Below are positions 49,484 to 60,761 of a DNA stretch of 64,000 nt, in pieces. Numbering within the stretch: the stretch's first letter is position 1; every line of letters begins with the position of its first letter. The position numbers and the translations under genes are program-made. The DNA is taken from assembly GCF_009734405.1 (NCBI RefSeq), contig NZ_CP046454.1:1-64000 (forward strand), in the 5' to 3' direction. The stretch is from Corynebacterium comes. GTDB taxonomy: Bacteria; Actinomycetota; Actinomycetes; Mycobacteriales; Mycobacteriaceae. Under the pieces are notes generated by a model. That model did no database searches and was not told where the DNA came from. It saw only the letters and a list, made by a program, of their open reading frames with translations.

Positions 49484-50188
49484 ATGTCTGCTCCCATTCG
49501 ACACCGTGACGAACCCCATGGAACAGGCCATCATGCCCGGTTGAACTGGCTGCGTGCCGGTGTTCTCGGCGCCAATGACGGCATAGTCTCCATTGCGGCC
49601 TTATTGCTCGGTGTTATCGCCACAGGCATGGGGGAGGGGGCGATTTTTCTTGCCGGGGTGGCCTCGACCATCGCGGGTGCGGTGTCCATGGCGTTGGGTG
49701 AGTATGTGTCGGTCTCTGCTCAGCGGGACACCGAGAAGAAACTTTTGGCCCTGGAGCGCAGGGAACTGGCGGAGCAGCCGGAAGAAGAGCGCCAGGAGCT
49801 TGTTGGCATCCTCACCGGGTACGGCATCTCGCCAGAGACGGCCGACCAGGCCGCCCGGGAGATTGGCCAGAAGGACCCGTTGGCGGCCCATCTCCAGCTG
49901 GAGCTGGGAATGGACAGTGAGGAACTGACCAGCCCGGTTGCTGCTGCTGTCTCGTCGGCCATCTCCTTTGTGCTCGGGGCACTCCTGCCGTTGCTGTCGG
50001 TGTTTTTTGCCCCGGCGGGGTCTGCGGTTGTCGTGGTCACCGTGGTCACCCTCGTGGCGTTGGCGTTGACCGGGTTTATCTCCGCTGTCCTCTCCGGCAC
50101 CTCGCGGATGCGGTCGTGTGCTCGTTTGGTGCTCGGAGGCGCCCTCGGCCTGGCCATCACCTATGGCGTCGGCTCGTTGTTTGGTTAA
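49484..50188 (+). CDS. VIT1/CCC1-family metal transporter
   Basis: A 234-aa protein with five hydrophobic segments. GVLGANDGIVSIAALLLGV (TM1), SMALGEYVSVSAQRDTEKK and the cytoplasmic metal-binding hub with Glu-rich helices (LLALERRELAEQPEEERQEL, then ELGMDSEELTSP) match VIT/CCC1 iron and manganese carriers. It would export Fe2+/Mn2+ from the cytosol or balance them. It is a single gene followed by a 370-bp gap. Confidence 0.85.
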   Translation: MSAPIRHRDEPHGTGHHARLNWLRAGVLGANDGIVSIAALLLGVIATGMGEGAIFLAGVASTIAGAVSMALGEYVSVSAQRDTEKKLLALERRELAEQPEEERQELVGILTGYGISPETADQAAREIGQKDPLAAHLQLELGMDSEELTSPVAAAVSSAISFVLGALLPLLSVFFAPAGSAVVVVTVVTLVALALTGFISAVLSGTSRMRSCARLVLGGALGLAITYGVGSLFG

Positions 50189-50561
50189 GGCTTCTCCCCT
50201 GATCCCAGGGCAGAAGCGAGGCGCCCTCGGCGGAAAAGGCCCCTGATTCGACATTCCTTCGTCTCCCGGTCGGCCCCCCGGGAGGCAGTGATCGGTCGTA
50301 CCTGTGCGGGATGGGTAGGTTTCCCGGATGAAGGACCGTATCTCTCCCTCATTCTCGCCCGGCCCTATACGGGCCGGGGTATAGAAAATGCCCCAGTCTG
50401 TATACGACGAAGGCACGCCTCCAGCTTGACCACCCCGGAGGAGTTCACGGGAAAAAGAAGAGGAAAAGCTCTTCTTCTCTCTTGCCTGATCCACCCGACG
50501 CTGTCAGGCTGAAGGCGTCGAGTCATTGCGAAGTCACCGCCACGTTTTAAGGAGTCAGAGC
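50189..50561. other. Intergenic before DUF302 gene
   Basis: Contains a CsoR-like box (50363-50382), CCCCAGTCTGTATACGACG, and a short stem-loop AAGAAGAGGAAAAGCTCTTC-TT near 50457-50478. Plus-strand frames crossing it have no domain signatures. Confidence 0.5.
50363..50382 (+). promoter_or_regulatory. CsoR-like operator
   Basis: CTATACGGGCCGGGGTATAG: TATAC and GTATA arms around a GC core, like the CsoR boxes at 58380 and 58784. It lies 180 bp before the DUF302 gene. Confidence 0.5.
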
Positions 50562-50972
50562 ATGTCCTACACCCACACTGTCACCGTGGCACTGTCCTAC
50601 GAGGATGCCATCGCACGCACCCGGGAAGCGCTGGCCGAACAGGGATTTGGCGTGCTCACCGAGGTCGATATCAAGGCCACCTTCACCAAGAAGCTCGGGG
50701 CTGCGGCCGGGGAGGCTGTGGGGGACTACGTCATCCTCGGTGCCTGCAATCCCGCCCTGGCCAGTAAGGCGCTGGCCGCTGAGCCCGAGCTTGGTGCCCT
50801 GCTACCGTGCAACGTCGTAGTCCGCCGGGGGCCGGGGGATGAGCGGACCACGGTGGAGGCAATCGACCCGCAGACCATGGTGAAACTCAGCGACAGTGAC
50901 CAGGTCCGCCAGGTCGCCGACGATGCTGACGCCCGACTGCAGGCAGCGCTGGAAGCCATCAGTGATGCCTAA
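50562..50972 (+). CDS. DUF302-family protein
   Basis: A 136-aa soluble protein; ATG 50562 has AAGGAG eight bases upstream. VTVALSYEDAIARTREALAE, QGFGVLTEVDIKATFTKKLG and YVILGACNPALASKALAAEP then GALLPCNVVVRR are the DUF302 signatures, with two conserved Cys (GACNP and LPCNV). Members accompany copper and thiol-stress genes. A CsoR-like box upstream supports copper control. Biochemical role unknown. Confidence 0.88.
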   Translation: MSYTHTVTVALSYEDAIARTREALAEQGFGVLTEVDIKATFTKKLGAAAGEAVGDYVILGACNPALASKALAAEPELGALLPCNVVVRRGPGDERTTVEAIDPQTMVKLSDSDQVRQVADDADARLQAALEAISDA

Positions 50973-51113
50973 GCCGGTCTTCGCCACCCTGACCCGTGGC
51001 CGAGGGCCAGGTCCCGGGGCAGGCGTGGTTATGTGGCCGTGGTTGGGCCTGTGAGAAGGCCTAGTTCGATGAATCGTGTAGTCCTCGCCTGATATCTGAT
51101 CCCGAAAGGCACC

Positions 51114-51905
51114 ATGATGAAGCGCACCATCACACTGTCCACCCTTCCCCTGCTCGCCGCCTTGACCCTGGCCGCCTGTAGCCAGGGGACCGAGACCGGG
51201 GACACTGGCACCCTGACCACCAGTGCCGAGACGGTTACCCGTTCCACAGAGACCACCACCGGAACGACCACGGCCCAGGCCCCGGGAGAGATTACCCCCG
51301 AGCACAACAACGCGGACGTCATGTTCACCCGCATGATGATCCCTCATCACCAGCAGGCCGTGGAGATGAGCGAAATCCTCCTGGCCAAGGACAACATCCC
51401 CGGTGAGGTTGCCGCCTTCGCCCAGCGGGTGTTTGATACCCAAACCGCGGAAATCGACCAGATGAACGCCATGCTCGAGACCTGGGACCGGCAACCAGGC
51501 TCCGGCAACATGGGCAGCATGGACGGGATGGGGCCCGGCAACATGGACGGGATGGGGCCCGGCAACATGGACGGGATGGGGCCCGGCAACATGGACGGGA
51601 TGGGGCCCGGCAACATGGACGGGATGGGGCCCGGCAACATGGACGGGATGGGGCCCGGCAACATGGACGGGATGAGCGGGATGATGGACCGGGAGGGTAT
51701 GACCGCACTGGAGAATGCGGAAGGCACCGAGGCAGTTCGTCTCTACCTCGAGCACATGATCCCCCATCACGAAGGGGCCATCGACATGGCCCGCAACCAG
51801 GTCAACAACGGCGCCAACCCCCAGGCCATCGCCCTGGCGGAGCAGATGATCACCACTCAGGAAGCCGAAATCACCGAGATGGAGCAGATGCTCCAGAACC
51901 TGTAG
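51114..51905 (+). CDS. DUF305-family lipoprotein with Met-rich octapeptide repeats
   Basis: A 263-aa (262 from the second ATG) lipoprotein; ACCATGATG lies behind GAAAGGC. The lipobox ends L-A-A-C (Cys22). Two DUF305 halves each carry the MIPHHQQA/MIPHHEGA motif (RMMIPHHQQAVEMSEIL and EHMIPHHEGAIDMARNQ), four-helix bundles with His-Met metal sites. Between them are six exact MDGMGPGN repeats, so the linker alone adds about a dozen Met. It is probably a surface copper-binding buffer. A strong terminator follows. Confidence 0.88.
   Translation: MMKRTITLSTLPLLAALTLAACSQGTETGDTGTLTTSAETVTRSTETTTGTTTAQAPGEITPEHNNADVMFTRMMIPHHQQAVEMSEILLAKDNIPGEVAAFAQRVFDTQTAEIDQMNAMLETWDRQPGSGNMGSMDGMGPGNMDGMGPGNMDGMGPGNMDGMGPGNMDGMGPGNMDGMGPGNMDGMSGMMDREGMTALENAEGTEAVRLYLEHMIPHHEGAIDMARNQVNNGANPQAIALAEQMITTQEAEITEMEQMLQNL
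51519..51662 (+). repeat. 24-bp coding tandem repeats (6 exact copies)
   Basis: ATGGACGGGATGGGGCCCGG-CAAC repeated at 51519, 51543, 51567, 51591, 51615 and 51639 without a single difference, plus a partial unit at 51663. The in-frame 24-bp period codes for MDGMGPGN. Such identical units change number easily by replication slippage. Confidence 0.95.
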
Positions 51906-51924
51906 TTGACCTCCGCCAAGCCGG

Positions 51925-51960
51925 GAAATGATCGCCTTCGCCCCATAGGGCGATCATTTC
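51925..51960 (+). terminator. Stem-loop terminator after DUF305 gene
   Basis: GAAATGATCGCC (51925-51936) pairs perfectly with GGCGATCATTTC (51949-51960) around a 12-nt loop, 20 bp after the stop codon. Confidence 0.8.
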
Positions 51961-52252
51961 TCAGTTGCGGGCAAAACGGGGCCCTCCAAAAGTGCCTCGG
52001 ATTAGGTTTTTCGGTTCCCCAGGAACTGAGACATCCGTGGATGTGCTATAAAATGCCAGGTCAAGAACTGATGACGTTAGCTAAGGGGTCTGGACAGGCT
52101 CATCGGGTAAGAGGTGCAATACCCCTTCCCAGCACCTCTGGAATATGCCTTGCGATCCGGCAAACTGGGGTCGGTCGGCCCGGCAGGGTGGTTGCATGGC
52201 AAGTCGGGGACGAGGTCCCTTCCAGTGGTTGACGTGTGACAAAGGAATCAAG
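51961..52252. other. Intergenic, nothing recognised
   Basis: Nearly 300 bp before the cupin-like gene; frames are open but carry no domains, and the only good ribosome binding site is that of the gene at 52253. Confidence 0.4.
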
Positions 52253-52549
52253 ATGGAATCTGCAGGACGACCCAGAGTGACGCCGTTGGAAGAAGGAAGG
52301 CTGTTTGTCACCAAACGGATGGAAGCGACGGCGGGAATTTCCTGGCCCAGGCACCGGGCCTCCGTCGAATCAGTGCTCGTCGTCACCGAGGGGCGATGTA
52401 TTGTTCATTTCCCTGACACCGATCATGGGATCAGTGCGGGAAACAGTCTGGTTATTCCTGCTGAGGTTTGGCACGAGATTATGGCAGATCCAGAGTTTAA
52501 GGCTGTCCACATCATGCCGAAGGAGATCCGGTTTACCTTCTCCCAGTGA
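52253..52549 (+). CDS. Small cupin-fold protein
   Basis: A 98-aa protein; ATG 52253 has AAAGGA eight bases upstream. ESVLVVTEGRCIVHFPDTDH, ISAGNSLVIPAEVWHEIMAD and FKAVHIMPKEIRF give the two short cupin motifs (G-R-C-I-V-H-F then V-I-P-A-x-x-W-H) of a single-domain beta barrel that may bind a metal through His. It stands alone in the island; ligand and role unknown. Confidence 0.6.
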   Translation: MESAGRPRVTPLEEGRLFVTKRMEATAGISWPRHRASVESVLVVTEGRCIVHFPDTDHGISAGNSLVIPAEVWHEIMADPEFKAVHIMPKEIRFTFSQ

Positions 52550-52706
52550 CCGCTCCCCTTGCTGGGGCTGAGTCGTCTATCCGGGTATCCGCCACCAGGT
52601 GGTCAGCCTTGTGTGCCACACCGGATCCAGCCCCATAGTCAGCCACGCCCTCCAAATCGTAAAGAGTCGTTAAACCCTTGCCCTGCCTCCCAGATCATGA
52701 AATCAT

Positions 52707-53102
52707 ATGCATATGAATGCAGGTGATCATCCGAGTGTCGCCGCGGACAGTGACTACGTGGAGCTGGCCGTGGAAATGTTTGCCATGCTGGCCGACCCGA
52801 CCCGGGTGCGCATCATCCTGGCCCTGCAGGAGACGGAACTATCTGTCGGTGAGCTTGCCGAGATCGTGGCCAAGTCCCCGGCGGCGGTTTCCCAGCATCT
52901 GGCCAAGTTACGTCTGGCGAGGATGGTGGCCACCCGCCAGGAGGGCAAGCGGGTGTTCTACCGCCTGGCCAATGAACATGCCCGCCAACTGGTGACCGAT
53001 GCGATCTTCCAGGCCGAGCACGCCGTGGAAGCCGAACCCCACCACCACCGGCAGAGTTTTCCGGCACCGGCCACCAGGCTCAGCGATCAGGCCGGATCAT
53101 GA
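52707..53102 (+). CDS. ArsR/SmtB-family Zn/Ni-type repressor
   Basis: A 131-aa winged-helix repressor. MLADPTRVRIILALQETELS and SPAAVSQHLAKLRLARMVAT form the DNA-binding part; there is no CxxxC in the recognition helix, and the C-terminus is His-rich (AEHAVEAEPHHHRQS), which fits an alpha-5 Zn/Ni/Co sensor. The ATG at 52707 is embedded in the palindrome CATATGCATATG (52704-52715), probably its own operator. It overlaps the MFS gene by four bases. Confidence 0.88.
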   Translation: MHMNAGDHPSVAADSDYVELAVEMFAMLADPTRVRIILALQETELSVGELAEIVAKSPAAVSQHLAKLRLARMVATRQEGKRVFYRLANEHARQLVTDAIFQAEHAVEAEPHHHRQSFPAPATRLSDQAGS

Positions 53103-54343
53103 TCGAGGTACTGCGTAACCCCTCCTACGCGAAACTGTTTTCCGCCCAGATCATCGCCCTGGTGGGCACCGGGCTGCTGACCGTGGCCCTGGGTCTGCTG
53201 GCCTTCGATATTGCCGGCGGCAACGCCGGAGTAGTGCTCGGTACCGCGCTGACCATCAAGATGATCGCCTACGTCACCGTCTCCCCGGTCATGTCCGCGC
53301 TGACCGCCCGCCTGCGCCGCAAGCCGGTGCTGGTGAGCTCTGACCTGCTGCGCATGGTGGTGGCCCTGGCCCTGCCGATGGTGGATCAGGCCTGGCAGAT
53401 CTACGTGCTGATCTTCATCCTGCAGTCCGCCTCCGCGACGTTCACTCCGGCCTTCCAGGCAGTCATCCCTGAGGTGCTGCCTGATGAACGCCACTACACC
53501 CGTGCCTTGTCGCTGTCCCGGCTGGCCTATGACCTCGAGTCCCTGCTCAGTCCGGTGATCGCGGCGGCGCTGCTGACGGTGATGGTCTACAACAATCTCT
53601 TCCTGGGCACCGCCCTGGGGTTTCTCACCTCCACTGTGCTGGTGCTGGTCACCCGTTTCCCGGCTGTGCCTCCGACCGAGCCCGTCCCCTTCATGGACCG
53701 GTTGACGCTGGGGGCCCGAATTTTCTGGCGCACCCCACAGCTACGCAGTCTGTTGGCCATGAACCTGGTCGTGGCGGCCGCCAGCGCCATGGTGATCGTC
53801 AATACCGTCGTTCTGGTCCAGGGGTATCTGCAGCGTTCGGAGGCCGATGTCGCGCTGCTGCTGGCCGCCTACGGGGCCGGATCCATGATCATCGCCCTGG
53901 TCGTCCCTTGGCTCCTGGACCAGGTGGCTGATGAGCGGCCAGTGATGCTCCCCGGGGCCATCCTCCTGCCGGTGGGCCTCGTGTCAGTCGCCGCTGCGAT
54001 CGCTTTGCCCACCGGCCCGGGACAGTGGGCGGGACTGCTCCTCGTCTGGTTGGCGCTCGGGGCAGCGACCTCCCTGGTTCTCACCCCGTCGGCCCGTCTG
54101 CTGCGCCGTGCCAGCACCGAGGACAACCGTCCGGCGGTCTTCGCCGCCCAGTTCTCCCTGTCCCACGCCTGTTTCCTGCTCACCTATCCTGCCGCGGGAG
54201 CCCTCGGGGCCTGGCTGGGGCTGTCCGTCACCGCACTCATCCTGGCCGGCCTCGGACTGCTCGGGACAGTCTGGGCCGTCGTGGCCTGGGGCCCGAACCC
54301 CCGACCCACCCCCACGCACCCGTCCATCACAACCAGGCGGTAG
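53099..54343 (+). CDS. MFS efflux transporter
   Basis: A 414-aa transporter with twelve membrane spans (LVGTGLLTVALGLLAFDIAG, VLGTALTIKMIAYVTVSPVM and so on). The loop after TM2-3 has LTARLRRKPVLVSSDLLRMV, the MFS-type charged turn. It starts within the stop region of the ArsR gene (ATGA), so it is the regulated partner, presumably exporting a divalent metal or metal complex. A CDF-type transporter gene follows after 22 bp in the same direction. Confidence 0.88.
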   Translation: MIEVLRNPSYAKLFSAQIIALVGTGLLTVALGLLAFDIAGGNAGVVLGTALTIKMIAYVTVSPVMSALTARLRRKPVLVSSDLLRMVVALALPMVDQAWQIYVLIFILQSASATFTPAFQAVIPEVLPDERHYTRALSLSRLAYDLESLLSPVIAAALLTVMVYNNLFLGTALGFLTSTVLVLVTRFPAVPPTEPVPFMDRLTLGARIFWRTPQLRSLLAMNLVVAAASAMVIVNTVVLVQGYLQRSEADVALLLAAYGAGSMIIALVVPWLLDQVADERPVMLPGAILLPVGLVSVAAAIALPTGPGQWAGLLLVWLALGAATSLVLTPSARLLRRASTEDNRPAVFAAQFSLSHACFLLTYPAAGALGAWLGLSVTALILAGLGLLGTVWAVVAWGPNPRPTPTHPSITTRR

Positions 54344-54365
54344 CCCCTGGAAGGATCTGACATCC

Positions 54366-55273
54366 ATGAAGTCTCTCGGCAGTAATCATCACAATGACTA
54401 CCTGCTGCTCATCCGGTTCATGTATCTCTCCGTGGCGGCGGCGGTGGTGACCATCGGATTGAAGATGATTGCGGCCTCCGTCACCGGGTCCGTGGGCTTC
54501 TTATCCGACGCTCTGGAATCGGTGGTCAACCTCGTGACGGCGGTCATTGCAGTCATCGCCTTGACTGTCGCCGCCCGTCCCGCGGATGCCAACCACAACT
54601 TCGGCCACGGGAAAGCCGAGTACTTCTCCGCACTGGTCGAAGGTGCCATGATCCTCCTCGCGGCGGTGCTGATCATCTGGACCTCAGGGCAACGACTGCT
54701 GGCCCCGCACCCCTGGAAGAGGTCGGGATCGGTCTGGTTCTGACCACGGCCGCCCCCGTCATCAACCTCATCGTTGGGATGGTGTTGATCCGGATGGGTA
54801 AAAGGCACCGCTCGGTCACCCTCCAGGCCGATGGCCAGCACCTGATGACGGATGTGTGGACCTCAGTCGGCGTGCTCGTCGGGATCGCCGCTGTCTGGCT
54901 GACCGGCTGGCTGTGGTTTGACCCGATCATCGCCCTGCTGGTCGGCGCCAACATCTTGTTCACCGGCTACCGTCTGCTGCGCAGCCCACTGAGCAACCTG
55001 CTCAGCCGGTCCCTCCCCGAGGAGGAGCTGACCACCCTCAATGCGGCCCTGGCTGACTTCCGGGAGGAATGCGGCGTGGCATTTCCATCCGCGCGGACCG
55101 TACAGTCAGGCCGTCACCGACATGCTTTCGTGGTGATGGCGGTCCCCGGTGACTGGAGCGTGAATATGACCCACGAGCTGGCCCACGATCTCGAGGACGC
55201 CATCGCCGCGGCTCTGCCCGGGACAGAGACCTTCATCCACGTCGAACCCCTGGCGGGCAGTGATGCGCATTGA
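54366..55273 (+). pseudogene. CDF (CzcD-like) cation transporter, frameshifted
   Basis: ATG 54366 follows GGAAGG. The first frame gives TM1-TM3 of a cation diffusion facilitator (SVTGSVGFLSDALESVVNLV with the Asp metal site, NHNFGHGKAEYFSALVEG) and ends at 54743. The rest is in another frame: LEEVGIGLVLTTAAPVINLI, SVTLQADGQHLMTDVWTSVG with the second HxxxD site, and the cytoplasmic domain. The switch is at the C-run near 54711; restoring one C gives an intact protein of about 302 aa. Either a real knock-out of Zn/Co efflux or a sequencing error in a homopolymer. Confidence 0.85.
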
Positions 55274-55508
55274 CTGTCCCTAGATCTCACTCCTTTCTCA
55301 GGGGCGAAGATCTGTTCGCTGAATGCGCCGTGCCCAGGCCGTCAAGGTCCGGGTTCGCCTCGCGCCCCACGCAGCCGTGCGTGTTCTGCCGTCTCGCGGC
55401 GAAAACTGTTGCGACGGTCACCGGGGACGCGCCACCTTCTCCGCTGAATCCACGGATCTGCGGGCCACCCTGATATGCGGGGGTTCGTGAGCTAGTTTGT
55501 TCGTTCGG
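55274..55508. other. Intergenic between convergent genes
   Basis: No gene or clear terminator recognised between the CDF gene and csoR. Confidence 0.4.
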
Positions 55509-55853
55509 TTAGGAGCGGGCGAAGCGGGCGATGGCATCGGTGACTTCCTGAAATTTCGCGTCTGCAGCCTCGCCTCCCGACTGGGCGGCATCGCGCACGC
55601 AGTGCCTCATGTGGTCATCGAGCAGGCCCAGGGCGACATTGCGCAGGGCGGAGTTGACCGCGGAGACCTGGGTGAGGATATCGATGCAGTACTGCTCCTC
55701 GTCGACCATGCGGTGTATGCCCCGGACTTGGCCCTCGATGCGCTTGAGGCGGGCAAGGTAGCGGTCCTTATCGTTGATGTAGCCGTGAGTGGTATGGCAG
55801 GTGCCTGCCGCTTCGTCACTAGGGACGGTCTGATCAGGGGTGAGGGCATTCAT
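55509..55853 (-). CDS. csoR: CsoR-family Cu(I)-sensing repressor
   Basis: A 114-aa all-helical repressor; ATG 55853 has AAGGAG six bases upstream. Cys56, His81 and Cys85 (EEQYCIDIL; DDHMRHCV) form the Cu(I) site with the exact 25- and 4-residue spacing of M. tuberculosis CsoR. RLKRIEGQVRGIHRMV is the DNA-facing helix. It should release its TATACCCC-type operators when Cu(I) binds. It is 89 bp downstream of copA on the same strand and so is probably co-expressed with the pump. Confidence 0.93.
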   Translation of the reverse strand: MNALTPDQTVPSDEAAGTCHTTHGYINDKDRYLARLKRIEGQVRGIHRMVDEEQYCIDILTQVSAVNSALRNVALGLLDDHMRHCVRDAAQSGGEAADAKFQEVTDAIARFARS

Positions 55854-55942
55854 GGGGGTCTCCTTGCTAAAAAGGGGCCGGCTGGTAAGTCGTGGGGTTA
55901 GTGAGAAGTTCGATCAGGATGGCAGGCGTGAGGGAAGGTGGA

Positions 55943-58300
<2,358 letters not shown>

Positions 58301-58379
58301 TTATCAGTCCTCAGGGAGAGTGCATCGGTAATTATTGTCCGGTGCGGGCGGCAATCCCCGCCTTCCATAACCCTAACCA

Positions 58380-58398
58380 TATACCCCTGGGGGGTATA
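58380..58398 (-). promoter_or_regulatory. CsoR operator of copA
   Basis: TATACCCCTGGGGGGTATA, a near-perfect inverted repeat matching CsoR boxes, 80 bp upstream of the copA start. Confidence 0.85.
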
Positions 58399-58438
58399 AA
58401 GCAAGGGTGGGTGATGTCCGCGAATCTGTGGATGAAAA

Positions 58439-58479
58439 CGGGCCCGGCCCCGCTGTGACGCAGTGCGGCGGCCGGGCCC
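58439..58479 (-). terminator. Terminator downstream of copZ
   Basis: On the minus strand GGGCCCGGCC and its complement form a GC-rich stem followed by GTTTTC, 13 bp after the copZ stop. It separates copZ from the copA promoter. Confidence 0.8.
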
Positions 58480-58491
58480 TGGGGGTGGGAA

Positions 58492-58701
58492 CTAGGGCTT
58501 GAGGGTGTAGCCGGCCTCCTTGATGGCGGCGGTGACATCCTCGTCAGTGAAGTTCTCTCCGGTTACCTCCACGCGGCCGGTGCCGGGGTTCGCTTCCACG
58601 GAGTTCACGCCTGCCACCTCGCGGATCTCTTCCTCGACGGAAGACTTGCAGTGTCCGCAGGTCATACCTTTGACCATGTAGTTCTTGGTGACGGTTGCCA
58701 T
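58492..58701 (-). CDS. copZ: CopZ-like copper chaperone
   Basis: A 69-aa protein that is one HMA domain: VKGMTCGHCKSSVEEEIREV carries the Cu(I) site C15-G-H-C18, and the beta-alpha-beta fold closes with ENFTDEDVTAAIKEAGYTL. It delivers Cu(I) to CopA or to CsoR. Its promoter has its own CsoR box (58784-58802) and its transcript ends at 58439-58479, so it is a separate unit from copA. Confidence 0.93.
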   Translation of the reverse strand: MATVTKNYMVKGMTCGHCKSSVEEEIREVAGVNSVEANPGTGRVEVTGENFTDEDVTAAIKEAGYTLKP

Positions 58702-59048
58702 GTGAATGTCCTTTCAGGGGGGTGGGGCCGGAGGTGGCGAAGTGGCGTCAGTGCTGGGGCACCCCTTCGACTATCCTCCAATTTATACCCATGGGGGGTA
58801 TAAATCAAGGAGGTGGGCAATCAGGGCAAGTGCAGGGTCTGGGTGCACTCGAAACACGCTGTGATGCCTTCCGGTCAGTGTCTCCTTGTCGCTCGGGCTC
58901 AGGTCTTTCGGGTGGTGTCCGGCATGGTGCGTGCGTGATGGGTCATGCTGTGCTCCCTATCTCGCGTCGATCCGGAAAAGCCGGTCGAGCCAGCTTGACC
59001 ACACTCTCGACCCTAGGGGCCTCCCGGCGGGACTCGGGGGTTGAACCA
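58702..59048. other. Intergenic upstream of copZ
   Basis: Apart from the CsoR box at 58784-58802 no gene or motif was recognised. A 700-bp gap separates copZ from the third M23 gene. Confidence 0.45.
58784..58802 (-). promoter_or_regulatory. CsoR operator of copZ
   Basis: TATACCCATGGGGGGTATA, the same inverted repeat as at copA with one base different, 83 bp before the copZ start. Confidence 0.85.
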
Positions 59049-59068
59049 TGAAGATTTCATGAAGAAAT
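59049..59068 (+). promoter_or_regulatory. CopR-like tandem box (copy 3)
   Basis: TGAAGATTT-CA-TGAAGAAAT. The surrounding 50 bp (GGGGTTGAACCATGAAGATT...CCCGCGGCT) also resemble the first 66 bp of the window, so a larger promoter segment was duplicated. The M23 gene starts 340 bp downstream. Confidence 0.5.
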
Positions 59069-59409
59069 CCATTCTCCATCCCGCGGCTGTGGCGCTGGAG
59101 GGGCGGCCCCAATACCTGCCCCTACTTCCCTGGGGATGGGCCCGCCCTCTGCGGGCTGTGACCAGCCATTTCCGAGTGTCACCTGGGGTTGTCTCCGGGT
59201 GCGGAAGCCCGGTCGCCAGGCTCGTGCACGTGTCGCGGGGAGTGGAAACTCGTGCCCGCTGAGGGTCAGGGCCCGCGTGTTTTCCCTGGGGAATGCGCGG
59301 ACAGAGGGGTTGTCGGGGTGGGGCATCTGCAATTGAAGCGCTATTGTCATCTCGGAACGATAACGCCATGATCACAATCCCGCATAGGGAAACGACGGAA
59401 GAAGATTCA

Positions 59410-60156
59410 ATGCGACTGACGGCTCAGCGGGCTCCCCGAGGAAAACATCGCAAGATCACCACCTCGCAGACCAAGGGGCGCGTGGCACTGGTGGCCGTGG
59501 CCGCCAGCGCGGTCTCCTCGGCCGGGATCGGTGGGGCTACTGCCGCCACGCTGCAGGCCCAGGATGAGGCCCCGGCGTCTTCGGAGGTCACCACCGTCGA
59601 TGTAGAGCTGGCCGCCAATGACGCCGCCTTGTCCTTCGATGCGACGCAGGTGGCACCGCAGATCTTGGCGATCCCGGAGTATAAGCCGGTAGCCAACGTC
59701 GACGAGCAGTTGGACAAGGCGGTGGAATACGCCGTCGAACGTACCGAGGCTGACCGTGCCGCCCGTGCGCCCTCCGTGGTCAAGCCGGCCGAGGGCATCT
59801 TCACCTCGGATTTCGGTATGCGCTGGGGAAGTCTGCACCAAGGTATTGACATCGCCAACGCGGTGGGCACCCCCATTCTCGCAGCCATGGGAGGCACCGT
59901 CATTGACTCCGGTCCGGCCTCCGGTTTCGGCCAGTGGATCCGCATCCAGCACGACGATGGCTCCATTGCTGTCTACGGCCACATGGAAACCCTCGACGTC
60001 AGCGTCGGTGAGAAGGTCACCGCCGGCCAGAAGATCGCCGGCATGGGTAACCGAGGATTTTCCACCGGGTCCCACCTGCATTTTGAGCTCTACCCCACCG
60101 GCAGCGGCGCTGTCGACCCGACCCCGTGGTTCGCCGAGCACGGCATCACCTTCTAA
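59410..60156 (+). CDS. M23 (LytM) family peptidase, paralog 3
   Basis: A 248-aa exported peptidase; ATG 59410 follows GGAAGAAGATTCA. Leader and signal core (GRVALVAVAASAVSSAGIGG) nearly match paralog 2; the linker is short (ADRAARAPSVV); the LytM domain has HQGIDIA and HLHFELY, so the zinc site is intact. It has diverged more (TSDFGMRWGSLHQGIDIANA) than the other two from each other. A CopR-like box lies upstream, suggesting metal-induced expression and a role in wall remodelling under copper stress. Confidence 0.88.
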   Translation: MRLTAQRAPRGKHRKITTSQTKGRVALVAVAASAVSSAGIGGATAATLQAQDEAPASSEVTTVDVELAANDAALSFDATQVAPQILAIPEYKPVANVDEQLDKAVEYAVERTEADRAARAPSVVKPAEGIFTSDFGMRWGSLHQGIDIANAVGTPILAAMGGTVIDSGPASGFGQWIRIQHDDGSIAVYGHMETLDVSVGEKVTAGQKIAGMGNRGFSTGSHLHFELYPTGSGAVDPTPWFAEHGITF

Positions 60157-60761
60157 CCTCCCCCCCGAGAACACCCGTCCTTAGTCCCCAGCCCACTCCG
60201 GGGTCTGGATGATAGACACGGTCCAGGTCATCGCTGACTGTGGGCCGGTCTGAATGCTCGCCCCGGGAGAGTTGCGGGGACTGTTGATCTTCACACTGCT
60301 GGAGGCTCAGGGGGAATCTTCGGGTTGATCCCCGGGCATAGCGCTGGCCGTTGACGTCACGGCTCCAGAAAACCGCCCACCGATACAAGGCACGATCGAT
60401 GCGCGTATTGCTTTAGCTGCTGCCGGTGACGAGACAGTGATGGGTGTGGTCATGACCACCAGCTTCCGGCTTCTGCCCCTGTGACCGGTGGTATCCCCGC
60501 GGAGGTCCGAGCGTCGGTCCTTCTTTTGGACCTGTCGCAAAAGCATGCCGCCACTCGCTCGATAGAGCAACGCAGGGAATGTCTTCGGGGTGTACTCAGT
60601 TTTTCTCCGGCCTCCAGTGGAGGAGCTCGGCAGTACCGGGCTTTGCCCCATTATCGGGGAATGATCTTGTCCCCAGGGCTATCATTGCCGGGTTGTTTCA
60701 TGGCCACTGTCCGGGCTCCACAGCCTCTCCAGGGACGTCAGACTAGTCCCTCAAGCTGCCA
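60157..60761. other. Intergenic with a short coding remnant
   Basis: Within this 600-bp stretch the plus-strand frame 60329-60484 reads IALAVDVTAPENRPPIQGTI then DARIALAAAGDETVMGVVMT and TSFRLLPL before a stop. It has no start and looks like the tail of a lost gene of unknown family. The remainder has no gene. Confidence 0.35.

Noticed and set aside
51325..51770. Minus-strand frames with repeated SMLPGPIP or HPVHVAGP
   Set aside because: Antisense readings of the 24-bp repeats in the DUF305 gene.
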